This document shows positions 34,163 to 43,020 of a DNA stretch of 64,000 bases, in pieces (within the stretch, counting starts at the first letter, position 1; the number at the start of each line of letters is the position of its first letter). Position numbers and translations under genes: made by a program. The stretch comes from Kineosporiaceae bacterium. Lineage in GTDB: Bacteria; Actinomycetota; Actinomycetes; Actinomycetales; Kineosporiaceae. The notes under the pieces are model-generated. The model was given only the letters and a program-made list of their open reading frames with translations. It ran no database searches and was not told the origin of the DNA. The stretch spans positions 372,001 through 436,000 of the forward strand of contig JADJPO010000001.1 of assembly GCA_016713225.1 (NCBI GenBank). Direction: 5' to 3'.

Positions 34163-34581
34163 TGCGGACCCGTGGTGGTGTCACGGCGATGACGGGAATC
34201 CTGGGCCTGGCCATGGGTTTCGTGCTGATGCAGATCGGGTTCGGTGACTACGGCGAGCTGAACGCCATGTTCACCTTTCAGAACCTGCGCATGCTGTTGT
34301 CCTTCGCGGGCGCCGTGGCCCTGGCCGGCGTGCTGCTCGCCATCGCACTGCCCCGACCCGTGAACCTGCGCCGGGTGAACCGGGGCACGATTCCGGGCGC
34401 CGTCCTGTTCGGTGTGGGCTGGGCGATCTGTGGCGGCTGCCCCTCGATCCCGATCGTCCAGGTGGCCAGCGGGTACCTGCCCGCGCTGGTCACGCTGGTC
34501 GGCATCGTGCTCGGCATGCGCCTGTGCCGCTGGGTCATGATCAACCACTGGCAGTTCGAGCGCGACTCCTGCATCGACTGA
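34162..34581 (+). CDS. YeeE/YedE-family membrane protein, second half-transporter
   Basis: The 139-aa protein has four helices. GVGWAICGGCPSIPIVQVASG, near residue 90, carries two cysteines and is the second-half counterpart of the GGCSSGHGLSG motif. Paired short YeeE proteins (PmpA/PmpB-like) act together as sulfur-compound permeases. It is translationally coupled to the first half (TGATG) and ends the three-gene unit that begins with the cysteine-motif protein. Confidence 0.85.
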   Translation: MRTRGGVTAMTGILGLAMGFVLMQIGFGDYGELNAMFTFQNLRMLLSFAGAVALAGVLLAIALPRPVNLRRVNRGTIPGAVLFGVGWAICGGCPSIPIVQVASGYLPALVTLVGIVLGMRLCRWVMINHWQFERDSCID

Positions 34582-34871
34582 CCACCCCTCGACCTCGGTG
34601 ATCATGCAATCCGTGCACAAACCCGCGGTGATCATGCAATCCGTGCACGCGCCCGACGCTGCGCTGGAGTTGCCGACGCCAAGGGGGCGCGTCGTCCAAG
34701 ATCAACCCCGCTTGAAGATCACTGTCTCGCAGGGGATTCCCCTCCCGTCAAGGGGGGAAGTCCCTGGAAGGTCGTGATCTTGCGCGCCGATCGTCGGCGA
34801 TGTGCACGGATTGCATGATCACGGAGGATTTGTGCACGGATTGCATGATCACCGGGGGCGGGTGTCATGCC
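34582..34871. repeat. Repeat-rich spacer: inverted pairs of a 21-mer around a hairpin element
   Basis: Two copies of the 21-bp repeat run in one direction (34598-34618, 34628-34648) and two in the opposite direction (34802-34822, 34832-34852), each pair with a 30-bp period. Between them AAGATCAC (34715-34722) and GTGATCTT (34774-34781) flank AGGGGATTCCCCT (34731-34743) and GGGGGGAAGTCCCTGG (34752-34767). The right half resembles the element at 883-931. No gene is present; short apparent frames across the repeats are not credible. Confidence 0.75.
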
Positions 34872-35879
34872 TCAGGTCGTGGGGGCCTCGGGGGTTGTGG
34901 CCGTTCGGGCGGTCTCGGCCAGCACGATGCCGGCCAGCACAGTGCTCGCGCCGAGGATCTGCACCGGGGTGAGCACCTCGCCGAGCACCGGCCAGGCGAC
35001 CAGCCCGGCCAGCGGTGGCTCGGCGGTCGCGATCAGACCGACTCGGGTGGCGCCGATCTCGCGCAGCGCCAGCAGGGCGAGCCCGAACGGTGCGGTGGTG
35101 CCGAGCAGGACGACGTAGAGCAGGAAGGCCCAGGTGGGCAGCGACACCCCGAGTTCACCGACCGCCAGCGTGCCGGTGAGTCGGCCCCAGGGCACCTGCC
35201 ACAGCGGTGCCGAGAGCGCCCAGAACACTCCGGCGATCCCGAAGCTCCAGGCCGCCAGCGACCAGGGGTCGCGCCGTCCGACGCCGTGCTCGCCGAGCAG
35301 GTAGTACACCGTCAGCGAGAGCGCGGCCCCGATCGAGGCCAGCAGCCCGAGCGCGTCCAGGGTGAGCCCGTCCCAGACCCGGGCCACCAGGGCCAGTCCG
35401 GTGACGGTGAGTCCGAGGGCCACCCAGATCCTCTGTCGCACCGGGTGTTTGCGCACGAATCGCACCCACAGCGCGATCAGCACCGGTGCGGTGAACTCGA
35501 TCAGCAGGGTGATGCTCACCGGCATCCGCGAGATGGCGATGAGATACAGCCACTGCACCAGGGCCACGCCGACCACGGCGTAGACGAGCACGAAGCCGAA
35601 CTCGCGGCGTCCGATCCGCAGCGAGGCCGGGTTGCGGATGGCCGCCGCCGCGGCGAACACCGCCGAGGCGGCCAGGCAGCGCAGCTCGACCAGCTGCAGC
35701 GACGACAGCGTCCCGTCCAGCAGGAGTTTGCTCACGCTGCCGTTGACCGAGAACAACCCCGCCGACACGAGGACATACCCGACACCCCGCCACGGCCTGC
35801 TCTGCGCGGACCGCGCCGGCCGGGCAAAGTCATCGGATGAATCCACGGCGCTCACCCTAACCGTGCCGTCACGATCCAC
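34872..35879 (-). CDS. EamA-family (DMT) transporter
   Basis: The 335-aa protein has ten predicted helices in two EamA repeats (first around VLVSAGLFSVNGSVSKLLL, second around IGAALSLTVYYLLGEHGVG). The family exports metabolites, often amino acids; the substrate is unknown. GTG 35879 has GGGAG 6 bases upstream, so it is preferred to GTG 35855. It lies beside the repeat-rich spacer and is divergent from the gene at 35915. Confidence 0.87.
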   Translation of the reverse strand: MDRDGTVRVSAVDSSDDFARPARSAQSRPWRGVGYVLVSAGLFSVNGSVSKLLLDGTLSSLQLVELRCLAASAVFAAAAAIRNPASLRIGRREFGFVLVYAVVGVALVQWLYLIAISRMPVSITLLIEFTAPVLIALWVRFVRKHPVRQRIWVALGLTVTGLALVARVWDGLTLDALGLLASIGAALSLTVYYLLGEHGVGRRDPWSLAAWSFGIAGVFWALSAPLWQVPWGRLTGTLAVGELGVSLPTWAFLLYVVLLGTTAPFGLALLALREIGATRVGLIATAEPPLAGLVAWPVLGEVLTPVQILGASTVLAGIVLAETARTATTPEAPTT

Positions 35880-35914
35880 AGCTCACTCCCAGAAACCCCG
35901 GCTAGCGTTCGCTG

Positions 35915-36316
35915 ATGGACGAGGCTCGAGCTCAACGTGTGGTCGCCGCCCTGCGGGCGCGCGGCGTCCTGGCCCAGGTCGAACGGGCCGGGGTCTACCA
36001 GTTCGGTGTCCGGGTGCGGTTGGACGGCGACCGGGTCGCGATCTGGGACAGTGACGGCACCGCGAGCCTCGAGGCCCAGGTGATGCGCAACGGGGTGCTG
36101 GTCTCGTTCGTGCCGTCCATCCCGGGCTCGCAGGACTTCACCGAACAGCAGGTGGTCGAGGCGATCGCCACCGCTGACTACGACATCCCGGTGGTCACCC
36201 GACCAGCGGTGCCGCGTCCCCCCGGGGCAGCCCGGCCCGCTGCTCGACCCGCCGCCGGGCCCGCAGCTCGACCGTCGTCCGGGGGACTGTTGCGACGGTT
36301 GTTCGGCGATCGCTGA
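35915..36316 (+). CDS. Conserved hypothetical protein with Ala/Pro/Arg-rich tail
   Basis: The 133-aa protein has a compact alpha/beta N-terminal part (residues 1-90: VVAALRARGVLAQVERAGVYQFGVRVRL, IWDSDGTASLEAQVMRNGVLVSFVPSIPGS) and a low-complexity tail RPAARPAAGPAARPSSGGLLRRLFGDR. No family is recognised. The basic end could touch membranes or nucleic acid. The start is ATG 35915. Confidence 0.7.
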   Translation: MDEARAQRVVAALRARGVLAQVERAGVYQFGVRVRLDGDRVAIWDSDGTASLEAQVMRNGVLVSFVPSIPGSQDFTEQQVVEAIATADYDIPVVTRPAVPRPPGAARPAARPAAGPAARPSSGGLLRRLFGDR

Positions 36317-36361
36317 CCCCCTCACATGCCGCAGCCGGCCGGCGGCGGCTACCGTCGTGGC

Positions 36362-37015
36362 ATGCGCCTGACCCACTTCGGCCACTCGTGCCTGCTGGTC
36401 GAGCTCGCCGACCGCCGCATCCTGATCGACCCGGGTGGTTTCTCGGCCGGCTTCGAGGAGCTGACCGGTCTGGATGCCGTCCTGGTCACCCATCAGCACG
36501 CCGATCACCTCGATGTCGACCGCTTCCCGGCGCTGCTGGCTGCCAACCCCGGTGCTCGCGTTGCGACCGACCCACAGACCGCACAGCTGTTGCGCGAGAA
36601 GGGTTTGGACGTCGCGGTGCTCGCCGAGGGCAGCGACCTCACCCTCGGCGAGGTGACCGTCAGCCCCCGCGGCGCCGAGCACGCGTTCAACCACTCCCGG
36701 GTGCCGTCGGTGGCGAATGTCGGCGTGCGACTGGCGGCGGCCGGCGAACCCACGCTGTTCCACCCGGGCGATGCCTACGATGCCGACCCCGGTCCGGTCG
36801 ACGTCCTCGCCGTGCCGATCAACGCCCCCTGGACGGCGGTGCGCGACAGCATCGACTTCGTCCGCCGGATCGGCCCGAGTGCGTTCGTGCCGATCCACGA
36901 CGGGCTGCTGTCGCCGCAGGGCCGGGGCCTCTACCTGATGCACGTCGGCCAGTTCGGTGGTGACGATCTCACGTTGCACGATCTGGCCGGCCAGGGGGCC
37001 GTGATCCTGCCCTGA
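36362..37015 (+). CDS. MBL-fold metal-dependent hydrolase
   Basis: The 217-aa protein begins MRLTHFGHSCLLVEL and has the zinc-binding THQHADHLDVD motif near residue 43, HAFNHS, FHPGDAYDAD and PIHDG. This matches the UlaG-like/YtkL branch of the metallo-beta-lactamase fold. Substrate unknown. ATG 36362 fits the family start. The MFS gene follows after 8 bp, so the two are probably co-transcribed. Confidence 0.9.
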   Translation: MRLTHFGHSCLLVELADRRILIDPGGFSAGFEELTGLDAVLVTHQHADHLDVDRFPALLAANPGARVATDPQTAQLLREKGLDVAVLAEGSDLTLGEVTVSPRGAEHAFNHSRVPSVANVGVRLAAAGEPTLFHPGDAYDADPGPVDVLAVPINAPWTAVRDSIDFVRRIGPSAFVPIHDGLLSPQGRGLYLMHVGQFGGDDLTLHDLAGQGAVILP

Positions 37016-37023
37016 ACACGCCG

Positions 37024-38196
37024 TTGCCTCCCCCGGCGAGGGCGGATGGCCTTCGTCGGGATTCCGTCACCATCACCGCCTACCTCTCGCTGGCCGGCTG
37101 GGCCTGGTTCCTGTACGGCTTCGGGGCCATGGTTCCGTTGCTGATCGATGATCAGGGCGTCAGTCGCACCGTGGGCGGGTTGCACCTGACCGCGCAGGCG
37201 TCCGGCGGCCTGATCTCGGGTCTGCTGGTGACCACCCTGGTGCGGCGCTGGAGCCGTCGGGTGACCTTGCAGCTGGCCGGGGTGGCCATCCTGCTCGGCA
37301 TCGGGTTGTTGCTGGTGGGGCGGCCGACGGCGCTCACCTTGACCGCGGCGCTGGTGATGGGGTTCGGCGGCTCGTTGTCCATCATCTGCCTCAACCCGAT
37401 CCTCATCGAGCACCATCACAGCCACGGTCCGGCGGCGCTCAGCGAGGCGAACGCAGTGGCCGCCGCGGTCGGGCTGATCGCCCCACTGGCGGTGGGGGCC
37501 GGCGTGCGGGCCGGGCTCGGCTGGCGTCCGGCGCTGGTGGTGACCACGGTGTTGATCGGCGTGTCGGTGCTGCGTTTCGGTGGTCACCTCGGGGGCATCC
37601 CCCGGCCCACCCCCGCCGTCGATTCCTCCCTGCCCGCCCGGGGCACCGACCAGCGACGGCTACCGTCGGCGTTCTGGCCGTTGATGGTCGTGGTGGTGCT
37701 CTGCGTGGGTGTCGAGTTCTGCCTGACCACCTGGACCACCGAACTGCTGCGCCGTGAGGTCGGTATGTCCGACTCGACCGCCGCCAGTGGGGTCTCGGCC
37801 CTGGTCGCCGGCATGGCGGCCGGCCGGTGGCTGATCTCGCGGCTCGCCTTACGCCTGACGCCGCGGCCGATGTTGTTCGGCACCCTGGCGCTGGCCGCCC
37901 TCGGCTGGCTGGGGCTCTGGACGGCGCCCAGCCCGCTCATCGCGTTCACCGTGTTGGTGATCACCGGGTTGGGGGTGGGCGGGCACTTCCCGCTGGGGAT
38001 GTCCCTGCTGATGGGTCACGCGGTAGGGCAGCAGGACAAGGCATCCGGAACGCTGTCGGTGGGCATCAGTGCCGGTATCGGCCTGGCGCCGTTCGCCCTC
38101 GGCGCGCTGGCCGACGCGACCAGCGTGCACACCGCCTTCCTCATCGTTCCGGGGTTGCTGGCCGTGGCTGCCGTGGTGCTCGCCGTCGTCCCGTGA
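37024..38196 (+). CDS. MFS transporter
   Basis: The 390-aa protein has twelve hydrophobic helices. The loop 2-3 region reads LVRRWSRRVTLQLAGV and the second half begins around PSAFWPLMVVVVLCVGVEF; GVGGHFPLGMSLLMG resembles the second-half signature of sugar and drug MFS proteins. The start appears to be TTG 37024, 8 bp after the MBL gene. Its 3' end overlaps the convergent EamA gene by 56 bp. Substrate unknown. Confidence 0.87.
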   Translation: MPPPARADGLRRDSVTITAYLSLAGWAWFLYGFGAMVPLLIDDQGVSRTVGGLHLTAQASGGLISGLLVTTLVRRWSRRVTLQLAGVAILLGIGLLLVGRPTALTLTAALVMGFGGSLSIICLNPILIEHHHSHGPAALSEANAVAAAVGLIAPLAVGAGVRAGLGWRPALVVTTVLIGVSVLRFGGHLGGIPRPTPAVDSSLPARGTDQRRLPSAFWPLMVVVVLCVGVEFCLTTWTTELLRREVGMSDSTAASGVSALVAGMAAGRWLISRLALRLTPRPMLFGTLALAALGWLGLWTAPSPLIAFTVLVITGLGVGGHFPLGMSLLMGHAVGQQDKASGTLSVGISAGIGLAPFALGALADATSVHTAFLIVPGLLAVAAVVLAVVP

Positions 38197-39154
38197 CCGT
38201 CACCACGTTGGCCGCCACGATCACGGCGATCCCCAGCCACTCGTGCCAGCTCAGCACCTGACCCAGCACCACCATGCCGGCGATCGCGGCCATCACCGGA
38301 TGGGCGCTCATCGCCACCCCGAACACCTGTGGTGAGACGGTGCGCAGCACGATCAGGTCGAGGGCGTAGGGCACGGCCGAGGCGAGCGCACCGGCCGCCA
38401 TGGCGAACCCGAGAGCGACCGGGGTGAGCCGCCCGGATCGCGCCAGCACGACCAGCACCGGCAGATAGCCCAACGCCGAGATCGACGTGGCCAGCGCTGT
38501 CCCCTGCACCCCCGGCATTCGGGCACCCACCACGCGGTTGAGCAGGATGTACGCGGCCCAGCAGCAGGCGGCGAACAGTCCGAGGCCGACGCCCGGGTAG
38601 TCGCTGGTCGGCCCCGGCAACACCAGCACGTAGACGCCGACGCCGGCGGCGATCGCCGTGACCAGGTCGCGCGCCGTCCGGGAGTTGCCCAGGGCCACGG
38701 CGAGTGGTCCGAGGAACTCGAGCGTCACCGCCAGGGCCAGCCCGATCTGGTCGATCGCGGCGTACACCGACAGGTTCATCACCGCGAACACCGTGGTCAG
38801 CAACAGGATCGGCCACCACTGCGCCCAGCGCAGGTGGCGGACGTCGGGCCGGGCCAGCGGCAGCAGCACCGCCGCGGCCACCAATTGCCGGACGGCGACC
38901 ACCCCGGCCGGGCCGATGGTGTCGAAGGCCCGTGCACCCAACGCAGCGCCGGTCTGGGTGCTGCCCGCCGCGGTCAGCATCAGCGCCACGTCGCGCGGCC
39001 GGGTTCGGCGGCGTCCGGGTCGGGTGACGCCCGTCGGGTCGGTGCCCAGGGGTTGTTCGGCGGTGACCACGGCACAGTGTGAGGCCTCGCGGTCTCGGAG
39101 CGAAAACGCAGGTTCATGGGATGACTCGGTGGCGACGGGCACAAGGGCTGGCAC
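38141..39154 (-). CDS. EamA-family exporter (RhtA-like)
   Basis: The protein is up to 337 aa, with a cytosolic N-terminal tail and ten helices (ALGARAFDTIGPAGVVAVRQLVAAAVLLPLA; second repeat AAYILLNRVVG, ILNLVL-type ending MVVLGQVLSWHEWLGIAVIVAANVV). RhtA-type members export threonine or homoserine; a threonine aldolase lies 1.3 kb away, but this is no more than suggestive. GTG 39154 is the longest start; GTG 39070 would remove 28 residues of poorly conserved sequence. Confidence 0.85.
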   Translation of the reverse strand: MPALVPVATESSHEPAFSLRDREASHCAVVTAEQPLGTDPTGVTRPGRRRTRPRDVALMLTAAGSTQTGAALGARAFDTIGPAGVVAVRQLVAAAVLLPLARPDVRHLRWAQWWPILLLTTVFAVMNLSVYAAIDQIGLALAVTLEFLGPLAVALGNSRTARDLVTAIAAGVGVYVLVLPGPTSDYPGVGLGLFAACCWAAYILLNRVVGARMPGVQGTALATSISALGYLPVLVVLARSGRLTPVALGFAMAAGALASAVPYALDLIVLRTVSPQVFGVAMSAHPVMAAIAGMVVLGQVLSWHEWLGIAVIVAANVVTVTGRRRAPRQPRPATPER

Positions 39155-39183
39155 ACTGACCCGATGCCCCGACGTGATGCCCG

Positions 39184-40479
39184 ATGAGGCGATACCTGCG
39201 CATCCTGGGCACCCGTGGTGCGATGTGGCCCTTCCTGGCTGCCTTCGCCGCCCGGCTACCCATCTCGATGGCGCCGCTGGGCATGGTGCTGCTGGTGCAG
39301 TCCGTGCGCGGCACCTACGCCATCGCCGGTGCCGTCACCGCCGCGTTCACCGTGGGGGTGGCGCTGGCCTCGCCGGGGTGGGGTGCCCTGATCGACCGGG
39401 TCGGCCAGCCCCGGGTCATCGCGCCGCTCTCGGCGGTGTCCTGTGTGCTGTTGGCCGCTCTCGCGCTGGGTGCGGTGCACGGCGCATCCGACGCCACGTT
39501 GTTGGTGCTCGCGGTGGGGGTGGGGGTCGCCTTCCCGCCGATCTCGCCCGCGATGCGTGCCGCCTGGCGCGTGATCCTGGACGACGAGGCAGACCGGCGA
39601 GCGGCCTACGCGCTCGAGGCCGTGGTCGTCGAGGTGATGTTCGTCGGCGGCCCGTTGCTGCTGTCGGCGCTGTTGGTGCTGGGGGTCGACGAGTTGCCCC
39701 TGCTGATCGTCGCGCTCCTGCTGGGTGCCGGCGGAATCGGCTATGCGCTCACCCCGGCGGCTCGGGCCTGGGAGCCCGAGCCCCATGCGCGCGGGGCGCA
39801 CGTGCGGGGTGAGTCACCGCTGCGTTCGGTCGGCGTGGTGGCCACGCTCGCCGTGACGGTGCTGCTGGCGCTGGGCTTCGGTCAGCTCGACGTATCGCTG
39901 GCGGCCACCGCCGAGGTGGTGCTGGGCAGCCAGGCACGGGTCGGCCTGCTGTTCGCCGCCATCGCCGGGGGCAGCGCCATCGGCGGCACCCTGTACGGCA
40001 TGCGGCACTGGCCTGGTGCCGAACCGCCCCGGCTGCCCTTCGTCCTGGGTGCCTTCGGGGTGGGGCTGGGGCTGGTCACCGTGTTCGTCGCCCGGGGTAC
40101 CAGCACGTTGTGGTTGCTCATGCCGGTGTTGTTCGCGGCGGGCCTGGCCATTGCCCCGGCCATCATCATGCTCGGCAACCTGGCCGACGACTGTGCCCCG
40201 CGCGACCGGCTGAGCGAGGCACAGGCCTGGCTGACGACGGCGTTCACCGCCGGGGCTGCCGGTGGGACGGCGCTGGCGGGGCTGCTGATCGACCGCGGCG
40301 GCCCGCGGGTGGGCTTCGGCGGCGCTACCCTCGCCCTGTTCGGCGCGGTGGCGTTGTCGCTGCTCGCCCAACGTGTGTGGCGCCACCACCACATCGACCG
40401 AGAGTCAGGGGACCGTGTCCAATCCGCCGAATCCGCCGAATCCGCCGAAGCTGTCGAATCCGCCGAGTCTCGCCAGTGA
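39184..40479 (+). CDS. MFS transporter with repeat-derived C-terminal tail
   Basis: The 431-aa protein has twelve helices; RLPISMAPLGMVLLVQS is near the N-terminus and a long central loop lies at residues about 195-215. The last 20 residues (SAESAESAEAVESAESRQ) are encoded by a 9-bp tandem repeat that is also read in another frame as the start of the threonine aldolase gene. The two genes overlap by 65 bp. Substrate unknown. Confidence 0.87.
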   Translation: MRRYLRILGTRGAMWPFLAAFAARLPISMAPLGMVLLVQSVRGTYAIAGAVTAAFTVGVALASPGWGALIDRVGQPRVIAPLSAVSCVLLAALALGAVHGASDATLLVLAVGVGVAFPPISPAMRAAWRVILDDEADRRAAYALEAVVVEVMFVGGPLLLSALLVLGVDELPLLIVALLLGAGGIGYALTPAARAWEPEPHARGAHVRGESPLRSVGVVATLAVTVLLALGFGQLDVSLAATAEVVLGSQARVGLLFAAIAGGSAIGGTLYGMRHWPGAEPPRLPFVLGAFGVGLGLVTVFVARGTSTLWLLMPVLFAAGLAIAPAIIMLGNLADDCAPRDRLSEAQAWLTTAFTAGAAGGTALAGLLIDRGGPRVGFGGATLALFGAVALSLLAQRVWRHHHIDRESGDRVQSAESAESAEAVESAESRQ

Positions 40480-41482
40480 CAACTACGCGAGCGTCCACCC
40501 CGAGGTGATGGCTGCCCTCGCAGCCGCGAACATCGGTCACGCCACTCCCTATGGCGCGGACGACGTCACCGCCAGGGCCGTGGCGGCGATGCAGGCCGAG
40601 CTCGGGTCGCAGGCGGGGATTGCCTTCGTGTTCAACGGAACCGGGGCCAACGTGGTCGGGCTGCAGCTGATGCTGCGGCCATGGGATCACGTGGTGTGTG
40701 CCGCGACGGCCCACATCGCGGTGGACGAGTGCGGTGCACCGGAACGGATCACCGGCGCCAAGTTGATCGCCGTGCCCACGCCTGACGGCAAGCTCACGCC
40801 CGCCCTGGTGCGCGGCGTGCGGACCCGCCTCGGCGATGAGCATCAGACGCAGCCGCGAGTGGTATCGGTCAGCCAGTCGACGGAATACGGCACGCTCTAC
40901 ACGCCGATCGAACTGCGAGCCCTGGCGGACGCCGCTCACGAGGACGGCATGTACCTGCACGTGGACGGCGCGCGGATCGCCAATGCCGCTGCAGCGTTGG
41001 GGGTTTCGCTGGCCGAGTTGACCGTCGGTGCCGGCGTCGACGTGATGTCGTTCGGCGCCACCAAGAACGGTGCCATGGGCGCCGAAGCGGTCGTCGTCTT
41101 CGCGGAGGAGTTGCGTCCCTCGCTTCGTTTCGTGCGTAAACAGTTCATGCAGCTGGGATCGAAGGGCCGGTTCCTGTCGGCCCAGTTCCTGGCGTTGTTC
41201 ACCGATGAGTTGTGGCGTCGCAATGCGTTGCACGCCAACGAGATGGCGGCTCGACTGCATGACGGTCTGGTCGGCCTGCCCGGGGTTCGGGTCACGAGGC
41301 CACGCGAGGCGAACCACGTCTTCGTGACCCTGCCCCGCGAGGTGGTCGAGTCGCTGCAGCAGGTGGCGATGTTCTACGTGTGGGACGAGGCGACCACCGA
41401 AGTGCGGTTGCTCTGCTCGTGGGACACCACGGTCGAACTGGTGGACGAGTTCATCGCGGCGGCCCGGAAGCTGCTCGCCTGA
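40415..41482 (+). CDS. ltaE: Low-specificity threonine aldolase
   Basis: The 355-aa PLP enzyme cleaves threonine to glycine and acetaldehyde. It contains NYASVHPEVMAALAAAN, GTGANVVGLQLML, HIAVDECGAPE, LHVDGARIANAAAALG and the PLP-lysine region SFGATKNGAMGAEAVV, all usual for the family. GTG 40415 with AGGGGA upstream is the start. The first 20 residues (SNPPNPPNPPKLSNPPS) are low complexity and come from the AATCCGCCG repeat shared with the MFS tail, so the true core begins around ASDNYAS. Confidence 0.93.
   Translation: MSNPPNPPNPPKLSNPPSLASDNYASVHPEVMAALAAANIGHATPYGADDVTARAVAAMQAELGSQAGIAFVFNGTGANVVGLQLMLRPWDHVVCAATAHIAVDECGAPERITGAKLIAVPTPDGKLTPALVRGVRTRLGDEHQTQPRVVSVSQSTEYGTLYTPIELRALADAAHEDGMYLHVDGARIANAAAALGVSLAELTVGAGVDVMSFGATKNGAMGAEAVVVFAEELRPSLRFVRKQFMQLGSKGRFLSAQFLALFTDELWRRNALHANEMAARLHDGLVGLPGVRVTRPREANHVFVTLPREVVESLQQVAMFYVWDEATTEVRLLCSWDTTVELVDEFIAAARKLLA
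40421..40465. repeat. 9-bp AATCCGCCG tandem repeat inside two overlapping genes
   Basis: There are three exact units at 40421-40447, a degenerate unit, and another exact unit at 40457-40465. It is translated as SAE/ESA in the MFS gene and NPP in ltaE. Nine-base steps keep both frames open whatever the copy number. Confidence 0.85.
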
Positions 41483-41497
41483 CGTCGGCGGTCTCGC

Positions 41498-42298
41498 TCA
41501 CAGGTAGTGCCTGGCCAGGGCTGCGGCCTGGGCGCCGTAGGACTGGCCGAACAACACGGTGTGCACCAGCACCGGGAAGAGTTGATGCAGTCCGACCCGG
41601 TCGCGCCACCCGTCGGCCAGCGGAGCCGCTTCGTCATAGGCGGCCAGTACGCGGTCCAGCTGGTCCAGGCCGAACAGGGCGAGCATGGCCAGGTCGCTCT
41701 CCCGGTGCCCACCATGGGCGGCAGGGTCGATCAGGACGGCGCTCACGCCGTCCCACAAGACGTTGCCCGACCACAGATCACCGTGCAGCCGGGACGTCGG
41801 CTCGTCCGGACCGCACAGCCGGGCATCGCCGCCCGCGAGCCTCTCGCACAGGGCGCTGAGGTCTCGCTCGGCCCGATCCGGCAACAGACCGCGATCGTGG
41901 GACTGGCGTAGATAGGGCTCGATCCGATATCGGGCGAAGAACTCCCCCCAGCCGATGTCCCGTTGAGAGTGATTGTGGGGCAAGGGAATCGGCCCGATGA
42001 ATCCGTCGGCATCCCACCCCTCGGGTGGGCAGCCGAACCAGGGGGCTCCGGCGCGGTGCGTGGCGGCCAGCTCGCGTCCGAACTGCTCGGCCGCCGCGGG
42101 GGTGGCCGGGTGTGAGAGCACCCGCGGGACCCGCAAGGCCGTGGCGTCCAGGGGTACCGGCCCGATCGGTAGTGCCACCTCGGCGCCGCCGTCCTGCCGT
42201 GCCCGGGCCAACCAGGCCAGACCGGCCGCCTCGACGGCGAAGAAGCCCCGGGGGGCATCCGCGCGGTGTTTGATCACCGGGTCGGATGGGTGGTCCAC
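41498..42298 (-). CDS. Fructosamine kinase family protein
   Basis: The 266-aa aminoglycoside-phosphotransferase-like kinase has SRLHGDLWSGNVLWDG with the catalytic Asp, VLIDPAAHGGHRESDLAML with the metal-binding Asp, and GWDADGFIGPIPLPHNHSQRDIGWGEFFARYRIEPYLR, which is characteristic of fructosamine-3-kinase homologues. It may phosphorylate glycated amines or proteins for repair. GTG 42298 follows AGGGG. It lies 11 bp downstream of the LMW phosphatase gene, so the two form an operon; pairing of these two is common in bacteria. Confidence 0.92.
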   Translation of the reverse strand: MDHPSDPVIKHRADAPRGFFAVEAAGLAWLARARQDGGAEVALPIGPVPLDATALRVPRVLSHPATPAAAEQFGRELAATHRAGAPWFGCPPEGWDADGFIGPIPLPHNHSQRDIGWGEFFARYRIEPYLRQSHDRGLLPDRAERDLSALCERLAGGDARLCGPDEPTSRLHGDLWSGNVLWDGVSAVLIDPAAHGGHRESDLAMLALFGLDQLDRVLAAYDEAAPLADGWRDRVGLHQLFPVLVHTVLFGQSYGAQAAALARHYL

Positions 42299-42309
42299 GG
42301 TGTCGCCCC

Positions 42310-42858
42310 TCAGTGCACTGCGGAACCGGGTCGCTGGGCGGCGAGCGCCTGGTGCTCGACCACCCAATCGAGCAGTCCGGCGCAGGCGGTCTCGATCTGG
42401 GCGAGCACCTCGTTGAACGCCTGGGTGCCGTCGTAGTACGGGTCCGCGACATCGAGATCGGAGCCGAGGGCGTCGGGCTCGGTGGCCGGGTCGAATCCGC
42501 GCAACAACTGCACCCGCTCGCGGGCGCTCTCGGTGGGCGCCCACGAGCGCAAGCTGCGCAGGTGACCGCGATCCAACGCGATGATCAGGTCGTGGTCGGT
42601 GAACCATGACGGCTCGAACTGCCGGGCCCGATGCTCGCTGCCGTCGTAGCCGCGTCGGCTGAGTGCGGCGAGGGCTCGCCGGTCGGCGCGTTCACCGATG
42701 TGCCACTCGCCGGTGCCGGCGGAGTCGACCTCGACCAGGTTCTGCAGGCCGCGCGTCTCGACCATGGCCTGCAGCACGTACTCGGCCATCGGAGAGCGAC
42801 AGATGTTTCCCGTGCACACGAAACAGACCCGATAGGCCCGTTGAGCCGGCTGGTGCAT
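42310..42858 (-). CDS. Low-molecular-weight protein-tyrosine-phosphatase
   Basis: The 182-aa protein has the signature loop VCFVCTGNICRSPMAEYVL with nucleophile Cys and Arg (CX5R) near its N-terminus, DSAGTGEWHIGERAD, and the general acid region DPYYDGTQAFNEVLAQIE. ATG 42858 (HQPAQRAYRVCFVC) is preferred because longer readings add sequence without family support. It is operonic with the fructosamine-kinase-like gene; together they may act in protein deglycation or phosphoramidate repair (inference). Confidence 0.93.
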   Translation of the reverse strand: MHQPAQRAYRVCFVCTGNICRSPMAEYVLQAMVETRGLQNLVEVDSAGTGEWHIGERADRRALAALSRRGYDGSEHRARQFEPSWFTDHDLIIALDRGHLRSLRSWAPTESARERVQLLRGFDPATEPDALGSDLDVADPYYDGTQAFNEVLAQIETACAGLLDWVVEHQALAAQRPGSAVH

Positions 42859-43020
42859 CACGATCGCAGGCTCGCAATCTGCTCGTCGTTCCGTCCACTG
42901 CGGCCTCTGACGGTACCGCTGTCCACAGGCGAGGGCCACATGGATGACCTCTCTCGGGCGAGCGACCTAGCGTGCCGGGGCAGGTGTCGCAGGGGCGACT
43001 CCTTCGGGAGGGAGCACGAC

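Noticed and set aside
34800..35840. Plus-strand frame beginning with the 21-bp repeat and running over the EamA gene
   Set aside because: It is antisense to a clear ten-helix transporter and starts inside a dispersed repeat; its product is Gln/Arg/Gly-rich without family features.
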